Of a DNA stretch of 64,000 nucleotides, positions 44,003 to 53,202 are shown one piece after another. How positions within the stretch are numbered: the stretch's first letter is position 1; each line of letters starts with the position of its first letter. Source of the DNA: Sphingomonas sp. Leaf67. Its GTDB lineage: Bacteria > Pseudomonadota > Alphaproteobacteria > Sphingomonadales > Sphingomonadaceae. The translations under genes were made by a program, and so were the position numbers. The notes under the pieces were generated by a model. It was not told the DNA's origin. It made no database searches and saw only the letters and a program-made list of their open reading frames with translations. The stretch is from NCBI RefSeq assembly GCF_001421965.1, contig NZ_LMLP01000020.1:168915-232914 (forward strand). Reading direction: 5' to 3'.

Positions 44003-45361
44003 ATGGCAACGGTAACCGATGCAGGGGGCTGGGCCGCCCGGTTGAAGCGCAGCTGGAACCCCTATGACCCCGCCCGGCTCGCCGAGCGTGGGCTGGAGCC
44101 GGTCGCGGTTGAGGAATCGACCGTCCGCCGCCGGGGTACCTGGCTGATCGTGACGGCGGTCGGCGCGTTCTTCATCTGGTCGATCACCGCGCCGATCGAT
44201 GCCGGGTCGAACATGGTCGGGACGGTGACGGTCGCGGGCTATCGCAAGGCGGTGCAGCATCCGACCGGCGGCGTCGTGCAGAAGGTGCTGGTCAGCGAAG
44301 GCGAACAGGTGCGCCAAGGCCAAGTGCTGCTGCGCATCAACCCGCTGGAAACCGAGGCGACGCTCACCAACCTGCGCCAGGAATATATCAACACGCTGGT
44401 CAGCGTCAGCCGCGCCAAGGCCGAGCTGCTCGGCCGTGGCATCGTCTGGGACCCCGAACTGGCCGCGCTGGAACGCGAGAGCCCGAACGAGGTCGCCGAG
44501 GCCAAGATGCTGCAACAGCGCTTCTTCACCACCCGCCGTCAGCAATATGCCGAACAGGCACGCGGCCTGAGCGCGCAGATCGCCGGCCTGTCGGGTGCGG
44601 TCGCATCGCACCGGGTGCAGCTGGGCACGCTGTCGGAAGAGCTGCACAGCGTCGAAACGCTGGCCAAGGACGGGTTCGTGCCCAAGGCGCAGTATAACAC
44701 CACCTTGCGCAACAAGGTCGATCAGGAAGCAGCGCTGCAGACCGCGCAGGCCGATGTCGGCAAGATCCGCGCGCAGATGGCCGAGACCCAGTCGCAGTTC
44801 CAGAGCGAGGTCGCCAAGGAGCTGACCGAATTCCAGAAGAACCGCGAGGCACTGGCCACCAAGCTGTCGGCGGCGCGCTTCAACCAGTCGCTGAGCGAGA
44901 TCCGGGCGCCCGTCGCGGGCACGATCGTCAACCTGAAGGTCTTTACCGAAGGCGGCGTCATCAACGGCGGCGAGGTACTGATGGAAGTCGTGCCGTCGGA
45001 CGGCGCGCTGATCGTCGAGACCAAGGTGCCACCCGCCTCGATCGACAAGGTCCATGTCGGCATGCCCGCCGATGTCCGCTTCACCTCGTTCAACGCCGCC
45101 ATCACCCCCGTCGTCCATGGCACGGTGAAGTCGGTCGGCATCGACAAGCTGAAGGCCAAGCCCGGCGAGGAAGTGCGCGAGAACGAGGATTATTATCTCG
45201 CGCAGGTCGAGATCGGGCCGGACGCGCTGAAGGAGCTGGGCGACAACCAGCTGCGCCCCGGCATGCCCGCCGACGTGATCGCCAAGCGTGGCGAGCGCAC
45301 CTTCATGTCGTGGCTGCTCAAGCCGCTGGCCGACAAGTTCGCGCGCGCTTTCAAGGACTGA
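44003..45361 (+). CDS. HlyD-family periplasmic adaptor of the type I system
   Basis: A 452-residue membrane fusion protein. A short cytoplasmic start is followed by one membrane helix (about 45-65, TWLIVTAVGAFFIWSITAP). A lipoyl-like half-motif (GYRKAVQHPTGGVVQKVLVS) and a long coiled-coil hairpin (about 110-310, QQYAEQARGLSAQIAGLSGA) come next. The second half-motif (IRAPVAGTIVNLKVFTEGGV) and a C-terminal beta domain (GMPADVRFTSFN) complete it. This is the PrtE/HlyD layout that bridges transporter and outer membrane channel. GAAGGAA before the ATG is a good ribosome site. The coding order transporter-adaptor-TolC is the standard operon. Confidence 0.94.
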   Translation: MATVTDAGGWAARLKRSWNPYDPARLAERGLEPVAVEESTVRRRGTWLIVTAVGAFFIWSITAPIDAGSNMVGTVTVAGYRKAVQHPTGGVVQKVLVSEGEQVRQGQVLLRINPLETEATLTNLRQEYINTLVSVSRAKAELLGRGIVWDPELAALERESPNEVAEAKMLQQRFFTTRRQQYAEQARGLSAQIAGLSGAVASHRVQLGTLSEELHSVETLAKDGFVPKAQYNTTLRNKVDQEAALQTAQADVGKIRAQMAETQSQFQSEVAKELTEFQKNREALATKLSAARFNQSLSEIRAPVAGTIVNLKVFTEGGVINGGEVLMEVVPSDGALIVETKVPPASIDKVHVGMPADVRFTSFNAAITPVVHGTVKSVGIDKLKAKPGEEVRENEDYYLAQVEIGPDALKELGDNQLRPGMPADVIAKRGERTFMSWLLKPLADKFARAFKD

Positions 45362-45366
45362 TTTCC

Positions 45367-46962
45367 ATGTCATCGCATCGCCTGCCGGCGACCGCCCTCG
45401 CAGCGGCCATCGCATTAACCATGAATCCCGCCGGAGCCGCCCCCCGCGCCCAGACCGGCGGGGTGAGCGTGCCGCCGGTGCCGATGAGCAGCGCCGCCGG
45501 ACAGGGCAGCACCGCGACGTCGGGCGGCACCGCGCCGCCACCGGTGACGATCGATCGGGTCCCTTCCAGCCCGGCGCTGCCGCAACCGGCACTGGGCGGG
45601 CGCGTCACCAGCTTTCCGCTGCCCCCCGCCACGTCGTTTTCGCCCGATGTGCCGCCGGTGCCGCAGCGGCCGGTTTCCGGGCCGCAGGCACCGCTCGGCA
45701 ACACGCCCGAGGCGGTCGGACCGGTCGATCCGCAGGTGCAGGGGCCGCCGGCACCCGGCGAACGGCGGGTGCGCGCGCCCGGCGAGATCGACCTCGTGTC
45801 CGCCTACACGCTCGGCCGCGAGAACGATCCGACCTTTCAGGCGGCGATCGCCGAGCGCGACGTGAACCGCGAAACGGCGGGTCAGACCATCACCGCCTAT
45901 CTCCCGCAGGCCAGCTACACCTATAACAACATCCCGACCGAAGGCGGCGCGCGTCACGTCGCGACGGTGACGCAGCCGATCGTCAGCATGTCGGGCCTCG
46001 CCACGCTGAAGCAGCGCCGCCCGCGCCGCGCCTATGCCGACGCGACGCTGGAGGTGCGCGCACAGGATCTGGCGACGCGCACGATGACTGCCGTCGCCGA
46101 CATCATCAAGGCGACCGAGGCGATCGCGCTCAACGATGCGCGCATTTCCGCGTTCAGCACCCAGTCGCAGCGGGCGAGCCGGCTGTACAAGGCAGGCCAG
46201 GGCACCGTTACCGACGCCCGCGACATCGAGGTGCGCTACGAACAGGCGCTGGCCAACCGCATCCTGTTGAAAAGCGATCTGATCGCGGCGTCGACGCGGT
46301 TGCGTTCGATCACCGGGCAGCCGGTGCCGGTCGATGCGTTCCGCCTGCCCGAACGCTTCGGTCCGGTCGTGCTCAACCCGGTCGATGCCTATCTCGGCAC
46401 GCAGGAAACCGCCAATCCGCAGATCGAGGCGGCGCGCCAGACCGAACGGATCAACCAGCTCGAAGCGCGACGGGTGCGTGGATCGATCTTTCCGGTGCTG
46501 GGCGCCAGCGCGACCTATACCCGGCGCAACGGACTGGCCGACAGCTATGTCGGCCTGTCGCTGTCGGCACCGCTCAACGCCGCATCGATCTTTCAGGTGG
46601 GGGCGGCCAATGCGACGGTCCGTCGCTCGTACGAGGAACGGCGGCAGGTCGAGGAACGCGCCCGCACCGAACTCGAACGGCTCCACGCGCTGGTCGATGG
46701 CGGGCGGCAGGCGCTGGCGATCAATGCCAAGGCGATCCAGGCCGCCGAACTGTCGGTCGAAGCGAACAGCCGCAGCTATGAAGGCGGCGTGCGCACCAAT
46801 GTCGATGTCGTCAACGCGATCCAGACGGTGTTCGAGGTGAAGAACGCCTATGTTCAGGCGGCGACGACGCTCTCGATCAACTATCTGAACCTCCAGCTGC
46901 TGGCCGGGGCGGCACCCGAGGATGCGATGGCGGCGACCCAAGCCTTTCTGCTGGGGAACTGA
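45367..46962 (+). CDS. TolC-family outer membrane channel with a proline-rich N-terminal extension
   Basis: A 531-residue outer membrane efflux protein. A Sec signal (about 1-25, ATALAAAIALTMNPAGAAP) is followed by about 110 residues dominated by Pro, Gly, Val and Ser before the first TolC helix (RAPGEIDLVSAYTLGREND). Two TolC repeats follow, with typical QPVPVDAF, ARQTERINQLEARRVRG, and GVRTNVDVVNAIQTVFEVKN near the end. TolC relatives normally enter the helical domain right after the signal, so the linker is unusual. It starts 5 bases after the adaptor stop. With the two preceding genes it makes a complete type I secretion channel. Confidence 0.92.
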   Translation: MSSHRLPATALAAAIALTMNPAGAAPRAQTGGVSVPPVPMSSAAGQGSTATSGGTAPPPVTIDRVPSSPALPQPALGGRVTSFPLPPATSFSPDVPPVPQRPVSGPQAPLGNTPEAVGPVDPQVQGPPAPGERRVRAPGEIDLVSAYTLGRENDPTFQAAIAERDVNRETAGQTITAYLPQASYTYNNIPTEGGARHVATVTQPIVSMSGLATLKQRRPRRAYADATLEVRAQDLATRTMTAVADIIKATEAIALNDARISAFSTQSQRASRLYKAGQGTVTDARDIEVRYEQALANRILLKSDLIAASTRLRSITGQPVPVDAFRLPERFGPVVLNPVDAYLGTQETANPQIEAARQTERINQLEARRVRGSIFPVLGASATYTRRNGLADSYVGLSLSAPLNAASIFQVGAANATVRRSYEERRQVEERARTELERLHALVDGGRQALAINAKAIQAAELSVEANSRSYEGGVRTNVDVVNAIQTVFEVKNAYVQAATTLSINYLNLQLLAGAAPEDAMAATQAFLLGN

Positions 46963-47001
46963 TCATTGCCGGCGGTCGCATACGCGGGCAGGACGGGGGC
47001 G

Positions 47002-48471
47002 ATGGACCCGATCGACACGTTGCTGACCGATGCGCAGGCACGCCGCGATGCGGGCGACTGGCCGGCGGCGGCGGCGCTGTTCGCACGCGCCGCCGAGGCG
47101 CGTCCGGCCGAAGCCGCGATCTGGCAGAATCTCGCGCTGGCACGCTATGCCGCAGGCGAACGGCGCGGGGCGGCCGAGGCCGCCGCGCGCACGGTCGCGA
47201 TCCAGCCCGCTTTGTGGCAGGCGCGGGCCTTGCTCGCCCGCGTCGCGCGCGACGGCGGACAGCCGGTCGAAGCCGAACGGCAGTGGCAGGCGGTGCTGGC
47301 GCAGGATCCGGCCAGCGCCCCGGCGCTAATGGGACTGGCCGACCTGCACCTCAACGTCTTCGGCGATGCCGCGCATGCGGCGGCGCTGGCCGGTCGGGTC
47401 GCGCAGGATCCCGACTGGGCAAGCGATGCCGAACTGACGCGGTTGATGGCGGCGTTCTATACCGGTGCCCTTGCCCCGGCGGCGTTGAGCGAAGGACTGC
47501 GGACCTTCGCGCGGACCCATCTGCAACGCCCGGCGGCTCCCGTCCGGGTGTTGCGCAGCGGGCGGCGGCGGGTCGGGCTGATCTCGCCGTTGCTGTCCGC
47601 CTCGCCGGTCTATTTCCTGACCTTCTCGACCTGGGCCGCGCTGGCGGCGACGCATGATCTGGTGATCTTTCAGCGGGGCACGCGCGACGATGCCGCGACC
47701 GCGCAATTCCGTGCCCTTGCCGGCGAATGGCACGACGTCGCCCATCTGCCGCCCGAGGCGCTGACCGACCGTCTGGTCGCTGCCGAGCTGGACGTGGTGT
47801 TCGATCTGGGCGGGTGGAGCGACGTCGGCGCGCTGTCGGCGCTGTCGGCGCGGCCGGCGGCGCGGGCCTTCACCTGGATCGGTGGCCAGTCCGCCACCAC
47901 CGGGCTGGATGCGTTCGACGGATGGATCGGCGACAAATGGCAATCGCCTGCGACCTCGCGCGCGTTCTATGCCGAACCGCTGGTCGAGATCGATCGCGGC
48001 TATTGCGACTATACCCCGCCCGCCGGCATCGCCGCCTTGCGCGACCTGCCCAAGGCCGGGGTCGCGCTGGTCGGCAATCCGGTGAAGGTGACCGACGCAC
48101 TGCGCCCGCTCTGGCCCGAAGACGTGCGGGAGGTGACGCTGATCGATCGCCGCTATGCTTATGGCGCCACGCTGGAGCGGGTGCGCCGCGTTCTGGAGCA
48201 GATCGGGGTATCGATCGCGGCGGTCGTCACCCCCGATGGTCATGACGCCTATCTGGCGGCGGTCGCGCGGCATCGGGCGATCGTCAACACCGCCCCCTAT
48301 GCCGCCGGACTGACCGCCGTCGAGGCCTATCATCTGGGCGTGCGCGTGATCGGGCCGCCATCGGGCGGGCCGTTGTTCGCGCAGCGCCATGTGCTGTCCC
48401 ATGCGCGCACCCGGGGCCGCAATCCGACGCTCGCGCGTCAGATCGCGGCGCTGATCGCGCAACCCGCCTGA
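47002..48471 (+). CDS. TPR protein with SPINDLY/OGT-like glycosyltransferase domain
   Basis: A 489-residue protein. Residues 5-140 are TPR units (AQARRDAGDWPAAAALFARA, AIWQNLALARYAAGERRGAA, QWQAVLAQDPASAPALMGLA). From about 185 the sequence (RRRVGLISPLLSASPVYFLT, LVAAELDVVFDLGGWSDVGA, AARAFTWIGGQSATTGLDAF) matches the GT41-type catalytic region of SPINDLY/O-GlcNAc transferases. Those enzymes add a sugar to Ser/Thr or Asn of proteins, with TPRs choosing the target. GVALVGNPVKVTDAL stands where OGTs bind UDP. I start at ATG 47002; an in-frame TTG at 46966 lies 3 bases after the tolC stop and is an alternative. It continues the type I secretion operon, so the exported proteins are attractive targets, but a lipid-linked glycan acceptor is possible. 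Confidence 0.75.
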   Translation: MDPIDTLLTDAQARRDAGDWPAAAALFARAAEARPAEAAIWQNLALARYAAGERRGAAEAAARTVAIQPALWQARALLARVARDGGQPVEAERQWQAVLAQDPASAPALMGLADLHLNVFGDAAHAAALAGRVAQDPDWASDAELTRLMAAFYTGALAPAALSEGLRTFARTHLQRPAAPVRVLRSGRRRVGLISPLLSASPVYFLTFSTWAALAATHDLVIFQRGTRDDAATAQFRALAGEWHDVAHLPPEALTDRLVAAELDVVFDLGGWSDVGALSALSARPAARAFTWIGGQSATTGLDAFDGWIGDKWQSPATSRAFYAEPLVEIDRGYCDYTPPAGIAALRDLPKAGVALVGNPVKVTDALRPLWPEDVREVTLIDRRYAYGATLERVRRVLEQIGVSIAAVVTPDGHDAYLAAVARHRAIVNTAPYAAGLTAVEAYHLGVRVIGPPSGGPLFAQRHVLSHARTRGRNPTLARQIAALIAQPA

Positions 48472-48497
48472 CCCTGTCCCTCTCGCTCGGCATCCGG

Positions 48498-51400
48498 ATG
48501 ACCCCGCTTCAACGCAAGTTCCACCGCCTGATCCGCGCCACGCGCACGTTCGACGCCGCCTTCTACGCCCGGAACAATCCCGATCTGGCCGGCGAAGAGG
48601 ATCTGCTGGCGCAGTACATCGTGCAGGGCGAGGCGGAGAACCGCGCGCCGTCGCCCTATTTCGATCCCCTCTGGTATCGCGGACAGCTGCGTCGCGTGCC
48701 CGAGGGGCATTGCCTGCTGGCGCATTATCTGACGGTCGGCGACGGCGACGGCTATCAGCCGATGATCGGCCTCGACCCCGCCTTCGTCCGGGCGCGGGCC
48801 GGTCGCCGCGACGAGCCCGCGCTGGTCGGCTATGTGCGCGCGGTCGAGGCCGGGCGTCCGGTCGATCCCAACCGTTTTTTCGCGGCGGCATGGTATGGCG
48901 AACAGAATCCGGATGTGGTCGCGGCCGGGGTCGATCCTTATTGGCACTGGGTCCATGTCGGTGCCGATGAAGGGCGGCTGCCCTCGCCCGATTTCAACTG
49001 GTTCGCGCTGCGCGAACGCTATCATCTGTCGGGCAGCAATGCGGAGGCGTTTCGCGCGCTGATGGCGCGCTGGCGGCTGCTGGGCGGCGGCGACGACGAT
49101 ACCGGCACCGACCGCACCTCGGCGGCCGAGCGGATGCAGGAGGAGGTGCGCGCCAATCACCGGCCCTCGCCGCTGTACGAACATCACGCCGCGCCCCCGG
49201 CCGCGGACACGCGGCGGGCATGCGACGTCTATGCCTTCTACCTGACCCAGTATCACCGCGTCGCCGAAAACGATGCGTGGTGGGGGGAGGGCTTTACCGA
49301 ATGGCACAATGTCGTGCGTGGCACGCCGCGCTTTTCGGGCCATTATCAGCCGCGTGTCCCCTCGGCGCTGGGGTTCTACGACCTTGAGGACCCGCGCATC
49401 ATGCCGCGGCAGGTGGCGCTGGCGCGGCAGGCGGGCCTCGCCGGGTTCGCCTTCTATTATTATCATTTCGGCGACCAGCGGCTGCTCGAGCGGCCGCTCG
49501 ATCGCTTCGTTGCCGATCCGTCGCTCGATGCCGGTTTCTTCCTGATCTGGGCGAACGAGACGTGGTCGCGCCGCTGGGACGGGTCGGAGGCGGAGATCCT
49601 GCTCGAACAGCGCTACCCGGACACGCTGCCCGGCGAAGTCGCCGCCGATCTGGTGCGCTATGCCGCCGACCCGCGCTATCGCCGGATCGGGGGGCGGCCG
49701 CTGTTCGTGATCTATCGCGTCGGGCACCTGCCCGATCCGATGGGCTGGATCGCGCGCTTCCGCGAAGCCTGCCGCACGCTCGGCGAAGACCCGGTGATCT
49801 GGATGGCGCAGACCTTCGAGGATCTCGACCCGCGCGTCTACGACCTTGACGGGGCGATGGAGTTTCCGCCGCACAAGCATAGCCGCGAACTGCCGCTGGC
49901 GATGCCGCAGCGCCCGTTCGGCAGCAATCCGGCGCTGAAAGTATGGGATTACGACCGCTTCGTCGCGGCGGCGCTGGCCGATCTGGCCGAACCGACCCCC
50001 TATCCGCTGGTCCGCGCGTGCTTTCCGTCATGGGACAATGACAGCCGCCGACAAGGCGCCTCGTCGGTCATCCACGGATCGACGCCCGCGCTGTTCCGCC
50101 AGTGGCTCGAACCGCTGGTCGCGGCGGCGGAGGCGGACAGCGACGATCCGATTGTCTGCATCAACGCATGGAACGAATGGGGCGAGGGCGCCTATCTCGA
50201 ACCCGATCGCCATTTCGGCTATGCCTATCTCAATACCGTACAGGCGGTGATGCACCCGCAGGAGGACGCCGGCGGGCTGAAGATCGTGCTGGTCGGGCAT
50301 GATGCCTTTCCGGCCGGGGCGCAGCGGCTGCTGCTGCATCTCGGTCGCACGCTGACCGCCGATCTGGGAGCGAGCGTCCGCTTCGTCCTGTTGCGCGGCG
50401 ATGCCGGTTATGACGGGCTGCTGCCCGACTATCAGGCGGTCGCGCCGACGATCGTGTGCAATGCGCATCGCCCGGTCGATCGGGTCGCGGCGGAACTGGT
50501 ACGCGACGGGTTCGGCGCGGCGATCGTCAATAGCGGTGCGTCGGCCCCGGCCCTCAAGCCACTGGCCGATGCGGGGCTCAAGGTCCTGTCGTTGATCCAC
50601 GAATTGCCCGCCATGGCCGACACGCTGGGCTTCGCGCCCGATCTGCGCGCGGCGGCGGGGGTGGTACGCGGCTTCGTCGCCTCCACCCGATCGGTCGCGC
50701 AGGTGATCGAGGATGCGGGCGTGCCCGCCGATGCGATCACCCTGTTGCCGCAGGGCCAGTATCGCCGGGTCGCGCGGATCGATCGCGATGCCGCACGCCG
50801 CGCGCTGCTGGGTCCGGACGACGACCGTGCGGTCGTCGTCGCGCTGGGCTATGGCGACCGGCGCAAGGGGATCGACCTGTTCGTCGCCGCCGCCGAAGCA
50901 GCCTGCGCCGCCGACGAGCCGATGCTGTTCGTGTGGCAGGGCGATTGGGACCCCGCGACGGCACAGGCGCTGGCCGACCGGGTCGAACCGCTGGTCGCGG
51001 CGGGATGGCTGCTGCACCTGCCCGACCGTCCCGAGATCGAGACGCTGATGGCGGCGGCCGATCTGTTCCTGCTGTCGTCGCGCGAGGACCCGCTGCCCTC
51101 CGCCGCGATCGAGGCATGGTCGTGCGGCCTGCCGGTGGTGGCGCTGGCCGACGCCGGCGGGATCAGCGACCTGATCGCCGAGGATACCGATCTGGGCGTG
51201 CTGGCCGATGGCGAGGACGTCGCATCGCTGGCAGCGGCGGTGCAGGCCGGGCTGGCGCTGGGCCGGTCGGAGGCGCGTGCGGCGTGGGCGGCGGAACGGT
51301 TCGACTGGCCGGGCTATGTCCGCGCCCTGTTGGGACTAGTACTCGCACCCCCGGCCGTGGAGGTCGCGATCATCGGCCACAACCATGGCCGCTTCGCCGC

Positions 51401-52151
51401 ATCGCGCTGTGCGAGCATCGCGCAGCAGACGCTGCCGCCCGTGCGTGTCACCTATCACGACATCGCTTCGACCGATGGCAGCGCCGCCGCCGCGCGCCAC
51501 GAAGCCGCGCGGCTCGGCTTCGGTTTCCGCGCCGATCCGGCCAATGGCGGCCATCTGCCCACGACATGGCGGCAGATCGTCGCCGACAGCGATGCCGAAT
51601 TCCTCCATCTGGCCGAAGGCGACGACTGGATCGCGCCCGACATGCTCGACCGCTGCGTCGCCGCGTTGCAGGATGCGCCCGACGCCGCCTATGCCTTTAC
51701 CGCTGTCGAATGGATCGATGGCGACGATCAGGTGATCGCCGATCATTCGGGTTATCCGGCATCGGTGATTGGCCCCGCCGTTCAGGACGGCGCGATCGAT
51801 GCGGCGACGCTGCGCGCGTCGGGAATGCGGATACGCAATCCGGTGCTGTCGGTCAGTTCAGTGGTCTGGCGGCGCGCGGTCCTTGCCGAGCTGCTAGAGC
51901 GCGAGCGGGCGGCGCTGGCCTCGCTGGACTTCGCGTTCGACTGGCTGCTGTACCTGCGCGCGGCGGCGGCGGGTCATGGCGCGGTGTTCGTGCCCGAGCC
52001 GCTCTGCCGACACCGGCAGCACGCGGCATCCTTCGCTGAACGCAGCGATGCCGGACGCCACCACGCCGAAATCGCCCGCGTCCACGCACTCGACCCCGAT
52101 CCCGACCGGGCGGCGGAACGGGCGGCCTATCTGGTGTCGATCGTGCAATAA
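48498..52151 (+). CDS. Three-domain glycosyltransferase (WbsX + GT4 + GT2)
   Basis: A 1217-residue fusion. Residues 1-240 hold an N-terminal region with FDAAFYARNNPDL, seen at the start of many such proteins. Residues about 243-585 are a WbsX/GH99-like domain: FYLTQYHRVAENDAWWGEGF, then FAFYYYHFGDQRLLE and INAWNEWGEGAYLEPD. Residues about 595-945 are a GT4-type GT-B domain with SSREDPLPSAAIEAWSCGLP. Residues about 956-1170 are a GT2 GT-A domain (VAIIGHNHGRFAASRCASIA, AEGDDWIAPDMLDRC). Each could add a different sugar, so one protein may build an oligosaccharide. It follows the OGT-like gene by 26 bases and is probably in the same operon. Sugars and acceptor are unknown. Confidence 0.88.
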   Translation: MTPLQRKFHRLIRATRTFDAAFYARNNPDLAGEEDLLAQYIVQGEAENRAPSPYFDPLWYRGQLRRVPEGHCLLAHYLTVGDGDGYQPMIGLDPAFVRARAGRRDEPALVGYVRAVEAGRPVDPNRFFAAAWYGEQNPDVVAAGVDPYWHWVHVGADEGRLPSPDFNWFALRERYHLSGSNAEAFRALMARWRLLGGGDDDTGTDRTSAAERMQEEVRANHRPSPLYEHHAAPPAADTRRACDVYAFYLTQYHRVAENDAWWGEGFTEWHNVVRGTPRFSGHYQPRVPSALGFYDLEDPRIMPRQVALARQAGLAGFAFYYYHFGDQRLLERPLDRFVADPSLDAGFFLIWANETWSRRWDGSEAEILLEQRYPDTLPGEVAADLVRYAADPRYRRIGGRPLFVIYRVGHLPDPMGWIARFREACRTLGEDPVIWMAQTFEDLDPRVYDLDGAMEFPPHKHSRELPLAMPQRPFGSNPALKVWDYDRFVAAALADLAEPTPYPLVRACFPSWDNDSRRQGASSVIHGSTPALFRQWLEPLVAAAEADSDDPIVCINAWNEWGEGAYLEPDRHFGYAYLNTVQAVMHPQEDAGGLKIVLVGHDAFPAGAQRLLLHLGRTLTADLGASVRFVLLRGDAGYDGLLPDYQAVAPTIVCNAHRPVDRVAAELVRDGFGAAIVNSGASAPALKPLADAGLKVLSLIHELPAMADTLGFAPDLRAAAGVVRGFVASTRSVAQVIEDAGVPADAITLLPQGQYRRVARIDRDAARRALLGPDDDRAVVVALGYGDRRKGIDLFVAAAEAACAADEPMLFVWQGDWDPATAQALADRVEPLVAAGWLLHLPDRPEIETLMAAADLFLLSSREDPLPSAAIEAWSCGLPVVALADAGGISDLIAEDTDLGVLADGEDVASLAAAVQAGLALGRSEARAAWAAERFDWPGYVRALLGLVLAPPAVEVAIIGHNHGRFAASRCASIAQQTLPPVRVTYHDIASTDGSAAAARHEAARLGFGFRADPANGGHLPTTWRQIVADSDAEFLHLAEGDDWIAPDMLDRCVAALQDAPDAAYAFTAVEWIDGDDQVIADHSGYPASVIGPAVQDGAIDAATLRASGMRIRNPVLSVSSVVWRRAVLAELLERERAALASLDFAFDWLLYLRAAAAGHGAVFVPEPLCRHRQHAASFAERSDAGRHHAEIARVHALDPDPDRAAERAAYLVSIVQ

Positions 52152-52177
52152 GCAGGGTCAATCGGCCGATCCGCTTG

Positions 52178-53125
52178 CTACCGCCCCAGCAGCCGCGCCA
52201 TCCAGCTCCGCCGGGGCGATGGCGCGGCCTCCGGCTCGGGTTGCGCAATCACCGGCGGCGCGACCGGTTCCGGGGGCGGTGGTGCGTCGACCCGTACCCG
52301 GCCGCTGGCGACCGCCAGCGCGATATCGTCGAGCGACAATTCGTCCAGTTCGGCCAGCGACGGCATTGCCGGCCGCTGGCGTGGCGGAAGTTCGGTCACG
52401 ACCGCGCTCGTCGGTGCAGGCACGACAATCGGCGCAGGCGGTGCCGGTGGTTCAACCGCTTCGGGCTGCACAGGAGCCGCAACCGGCGGCCCCTCGATGG
52501 TCAGTGGGCTGCCGGGCATGGCCGAACCGTCGGGCAGCGCGATCGTGACCCGGTTCGCTCCCGGCATCAACCGGCCTTCTAGGAACAGGTGCCAGCCCCC
52601 GGCACCGCGCGACATGCCCTTGGCCGCCAGGTCGGCGCGCGTCCCCTCCGACAGCACGGTCACCGGGTCGTCATCGCCGACCGTGATCGTCACCTCGCAC
52701 GGGTCGCCGGTCGCGGTCAGCGCCCAGCCCGACAGCAGCCGGGCATTGGCGCTGTCGATCGCGCCCAGATGGCGCGGCGCAGGCGCGGCGGCGGGGGCCG
52801 GCGTCCATATCACCATGCGCGGGCTGCCCGACAGGGGCGTGCCGTCGGGCAGGGTGATATCAATACGGTTCTCCCCCGGCTCCAGTGCGTCGGCCAGTTC
52901 GATCCGCCATCCGCCGGCACCGCGCGACTGGCCCTTGGCGGCCAGATCGGGGCGCGGCAGGTCGGATGCGGTGGCAAAGCTGCGGCCGTTGACGGTGGCA
53001 GTCACTTCGCACGGATCGCCCTGTCGCGTGATCGCCCAACCGCTCAGCCGTCCCTGCCGGTCGTCGTCGACCGCGCCCAGATAGCCGATCGTCGGCGTTG
53101 GTGACGGTTTGTCAATCAGTTTCAT
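52178..53125 (-). CDS. Protein with two copies of a GWAxT beta domain
   Basis: A 315-residue protein starting at MKLIDKPSPT (GAGGGA about 9 bases upstream). Two tandem 85-90-residue domains (about 12-100 and 105-195) share GxxLSGWAxTxxGDPCEVT, RxDLAAKGxSRGAGGW and PGxNRxxIxLPDG. A Pro/Ala-rich tail follows, with a short conserved SLDDIALAVASGRV and a basic end (RRSWMARLLGR). A related domain opens the GT2 protein at 58322-60811. There are no catalytic motifs, signal or membrane helix. It is convergent with the triple glycosyltransferase. I do not recognise a named function; a binding or scaffolding part of the glycan machinery is a guess from context. Confidence 0.65.
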   Translation of the reverse strand: MKLIDKPSPTPTIGYLGAVDDDRQGRLSGWAITRQGDPCEVTATVNGRSFATASDLPRPDLAAKGQSRGAGGWRIELADALEPGENRIDITLPDGTPLSGSPRMVIWTPAPAAAPAPRHLGAIDSANARLLSGWALTATGDPCEVTITVGDDDPVTVLSEGTRADLAAKGMSRGAGGWHLFLEGRLMPGANRVTIALPDGSAMPGSPLTIEGPPVAAPVQPEAVEPPAPPAPIVVPAPTSAVVTELPPRQRPAMPSLAELDELSLDDIALAVASGRVRVDAPPPPEPVAPPVIAQPEPEAAPSPRRSWMARLLGR

Positions 53126-53202
53126 GGTTAACGTCCCTCGACCGGGCAGATGGTGTGCATGTCGCCGCATCCTACCGCCCGGAGGTCACGAGGTGGTTAA
53201 CG

